From contig JAPLRA010000187.1 in assembly GCA_026399445.1 (NCBI GenBank), forward strand, positions 1-14,398: a DNA stretch of 14,398 nt. Direction: 5' to 3'. The position numbers were made by a program, and so were the translations under genes. Below are positions 13,013-14,398 of this stretch, piece by piece; position 1 is the first letter of the stretch; every line of letters starts with the position of its first letter. Under the pieces are notes generated by a model that did no database searches, had not been told where the DNA came from, and saw only the letters and a program-made list of their open reading frames with translations. The stretch is from Sulfuritalea sp. GTDB taxonomy: Bacteria; Pseudomonadota; Gammaproteobacteria; Burkholderiales; Rhodocyclaceae.

Positions 13013-13795
13013 TTAGAGTTGGCTCAGTCGCGAAAGCATCTGGTCAGTGGTGGTAATGGCCTTGGAGTTCATCTCGTAGCCGCGCTGTGCCACGATCATG
13101 TTTACCAGCTCCTCGGCCACGTTCACGTTCGAGGTTTCGACATAGCCCTGATTGAGCACGCCCGTACCGTTGGTTCCGGGCGTATTCGGCGTCGGTGTTC
13201 CCGACGAAGCCGTTTCCACGAAGAGATTTTGGCCGGTACTCTGCAGCCCGCCGTTATTGACGAAGTTGGCGAGCTGTATGTTGCCGATCTGTGTCGGCGT
13301 CGTGACGCCCGGCTGGCTGATGGTGACAATCCCGTCGCGCGAGACGGAAACGCTCAGCGCCGTAGACGGAATCGTAATGGCCGGACTCAGCGGATAGCCA
13401 TTGGCGGTAACCACCTGGCCATTGGCGTCCTTGGTGAGCGAACCGTCACGCGTGTAGGACAACGTGCCGTCGGGCATCTGCACCTGGAAGAAACCATTGC
13501 CCTGAATGGCGAGGTCAAGCGGCCCCTCGGTTTTCAGCAAGCTGCCCTGGGTAAAGATGTGTTCCGTGGCAACCGTGCGCACACCGGTGCCGAGTGTCAA
13601 GCCAGAAGGAATCGTTGTCGCCTGCGAAGAGGCGGCGCCGGGCTGGCGCAGGGTCTGGTACAACAGATCCTCAAACACCGGACGCGAGCGCTTGAAGCCG
13701 TTGGTACTGACGTTGGCCAGGTTGTTGGTGATGACATCCATCGAGGTCTGATGGGCATCCAGACCGGTCTTGGCAATCCAGAGGGAACGGATCAT
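13013..13795 (-). CDS. flgG: FlgG, distal rod protein
   Basis: FlgG builds the distal rod through the P and L rings. The 260-residue product equals the Salmonella and E. coli length. It has nearly canonical ends: MIRSLWIAKTGLDAHQT with DVITNNLANVSTNGFKR at the N-terminus, and GYVETSNVNVAEELVNMIVAQ with RGYEMNSKAITTTDQMLSRL at the C-terminus. The internal FEDLLYQTLRQPGA insert, which separates FlgG from FlgF and FlgE, is present. So are LAIQGNGFFQVQMPDGTLSYTRDGS-type strands (IQGNGFFQVQMPDGT, YTRDGS). The ATG at 13795 has AGGAG upstream. It follows flgE by 31 bases; flgF, normally between the two, is not there. Confidence 0.98.
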   Translation of the reverse strand: MIRSLWIAKTGLDAHQTSMDVITNNLANVSTNGFKRSRPVFEDLLYQTLRQPGAASSQATTIPSGLTLGTGVRTVATEHIFTQGSLLKTEGPLDLAIQGNGFFQVQMPDGTLSYTRDGSLTKDANGQVVTANGYPLSPAITIPSTALSVSVSRDGIVTISQPGVTTPTQIGNIQLANFVNNGGLQSTGQNLFVETASSGTPTPNTPGTNGTGVLNQGYVETSNVNVAEELVNMIVAQRGYEMNSKAITTTDQMLSRLSQL

Positions 13796-13826
13796 CGGGG
13801 CTTGCTCCTGTTTTGATTAGTGCTTA

Positions 13827-14398
13827 TCACTTGCCGAGGTTCGCCAGGTTCTGCATGACCTGATCAAGAATCTTGAAGGTCTGGGCGCTGGCCTGGTAGT
13901 TGCGCTGCTGTTCGATCAGGGCTACCAATTCCGTGTTCAGGTCTACGTTGGATTGCTCGGTCGTGCTGCCCTGGATGGAGCCCAGCCCCAAACCGCCTGG
14001 AACACCGAGAATCTCCTTGCCTGATCCGCTCACCGGGTCCGCATTGGCCTTCCACTGGCTGTCGCCCAGTCCGATCATTGCGTCGGGATTGATGAAATTG
14101 GCGATCACGATCTGCGCCAACTTGCGCGACTGGCCATTGGTGTAGAACCCTTGAATGACGCCATCGTTGCCGACACTGAATCCACTTGCACTGGCGAGGG
14201 TGCCAACGCGCCATCCGTCCTGGGTCATCGAGTCAACATGGAAGGGCAGGCCGTACTGGACGGTTCCCGTCAGATCAAGGGCTACCGACAGGCTCCCGCC
14301 GCCGCCCAGGGCATAGGTCTGCGCCGCCAGCGGCATCGCCGTAGTCAACAAGCCGTCGGCATCGAAACCGATATTGACCGGTCCGGTCTGCGCAGCGT
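13827..14398 (-). CDS. flgE: FlgE, flagellar hook protein (C-terminal part, gene starts beyond window)
   Basis: FlgE is the hook subunit. The frame is open to the window's right edge, so about 189 C-terminal residues are seen. It is called FlgE rather than FlgF because of its C-terminal pattern. That pattern is DLTGTVQYG, then VDSMTQDGWRVGTLASASGFSVGNDGVIQG (in part), then FYTNGQSRKLAQIVIANFINP. LGSIQGSTTEQSNVDLNTEL and LIEQQRNYQASAQTFKILDQ follow, with the end VMQNLANLGK. FlgE proteins share the QDG, NGQ, ANF and SNVDLxxEL landmarks and end in an IDQVMQ-L-NL motif. FlgF ends differently (ESSNVNPVEAMVxMI) and lacks the D2-type strands seen here. A TTG at 14351 is an internal codon, not a start. 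The gene precedes flgG by 31 bases. Confidence 0.9.
   Translation of the reverse strand, partial: AAQTGPVNIGFDADGLLTTAMPLAAQTYALGGGGSLSVALDLTGTVQYGLPFHVDSMTQDGWRVGTLASASGFSVGNDGVIQGFYTNGQSRKLAQIVIANFINPDAMIGLGDSQWKANADPVSGSGKEILGVPGGLGLGSIQGSTTEQSNVDLNTELVALIEQQRNYQASAQTFKILDQVMQNLANLGK

Noticed and set aside
1..14398. CRISPR arrays, tRNA or rRNA genes, insertion sequences, phage or defence genes
   Set aside because: None was seen. Nearly all the sequence is accounted for by flagellar genes, with gaps of at most 262 bases.

Overview
The window is a dense flagellar gene cluster from a GC-rich Gram-negative bacterium. The protein styles fit Betaproteobacteria, and I would guess Rhodocyclales (Dechloromonas, Azonexus or Accumulibacter-like). 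They include a bifunctional FlgJ, long FlgK and FlgL with an inserted domain, and a FliM/FliN switch with P and L rings. The taxonomic placement is inference; no marker gene is present. No system outside flagellar biology was found, apart from one unassigned lipoprotein gene.

The cluster has two arms that converge near position 6160. The right-pointing arm (1-6152, + strand) holds the end of fliJ, then fliK, fliL, fliM, fliN, fliO, fliP, fliQ and fliR. These encode the export chaperone, hook-length ruler, stator-associated protein, C-ring switch proteins and export gate. The left-pointing arm (14398-6166, - strand) reads flgE (partial), flgG, flgH, flgI, flgJ, flgK, flgL and a small lipoprotein gene. 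These encode the hook, distal rod, L ring, P ring, rod cap/muramidase and the hook-filament junction. flgF is not between flgE and flgG, where it normally sits.

The clearest regulatory signals are two sigma-54 (RpoN) -24/-12 promoters with exact GG-N10-GC spacing. One (203-218, +) lies just ahead of fliK; the other (9950-9965, -) lies ahead of flgK. They suggest that fliK onward and flgK onward are separate RpoN-driven units, as in polar flagellar hierarchies of the Pseudomonas/Vibrio type. A strong intrinsic terminator lies between fliN and fliO, so fliOPQR may be expressed apart from fliKLMN. The flgJ-flgK gap (9883-10144) also holds several hairpins and a 9-bp direct repeat.

The main oddity is flgL. 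Its reading frame is broken near 7200, and the sequence flanking the break is shorter than the matching segment of FlgK in the same window. This looks like an indel, perhaps an internal deletion or an assembly error. If real, the cell would lack an intact hook-filament junction protein.
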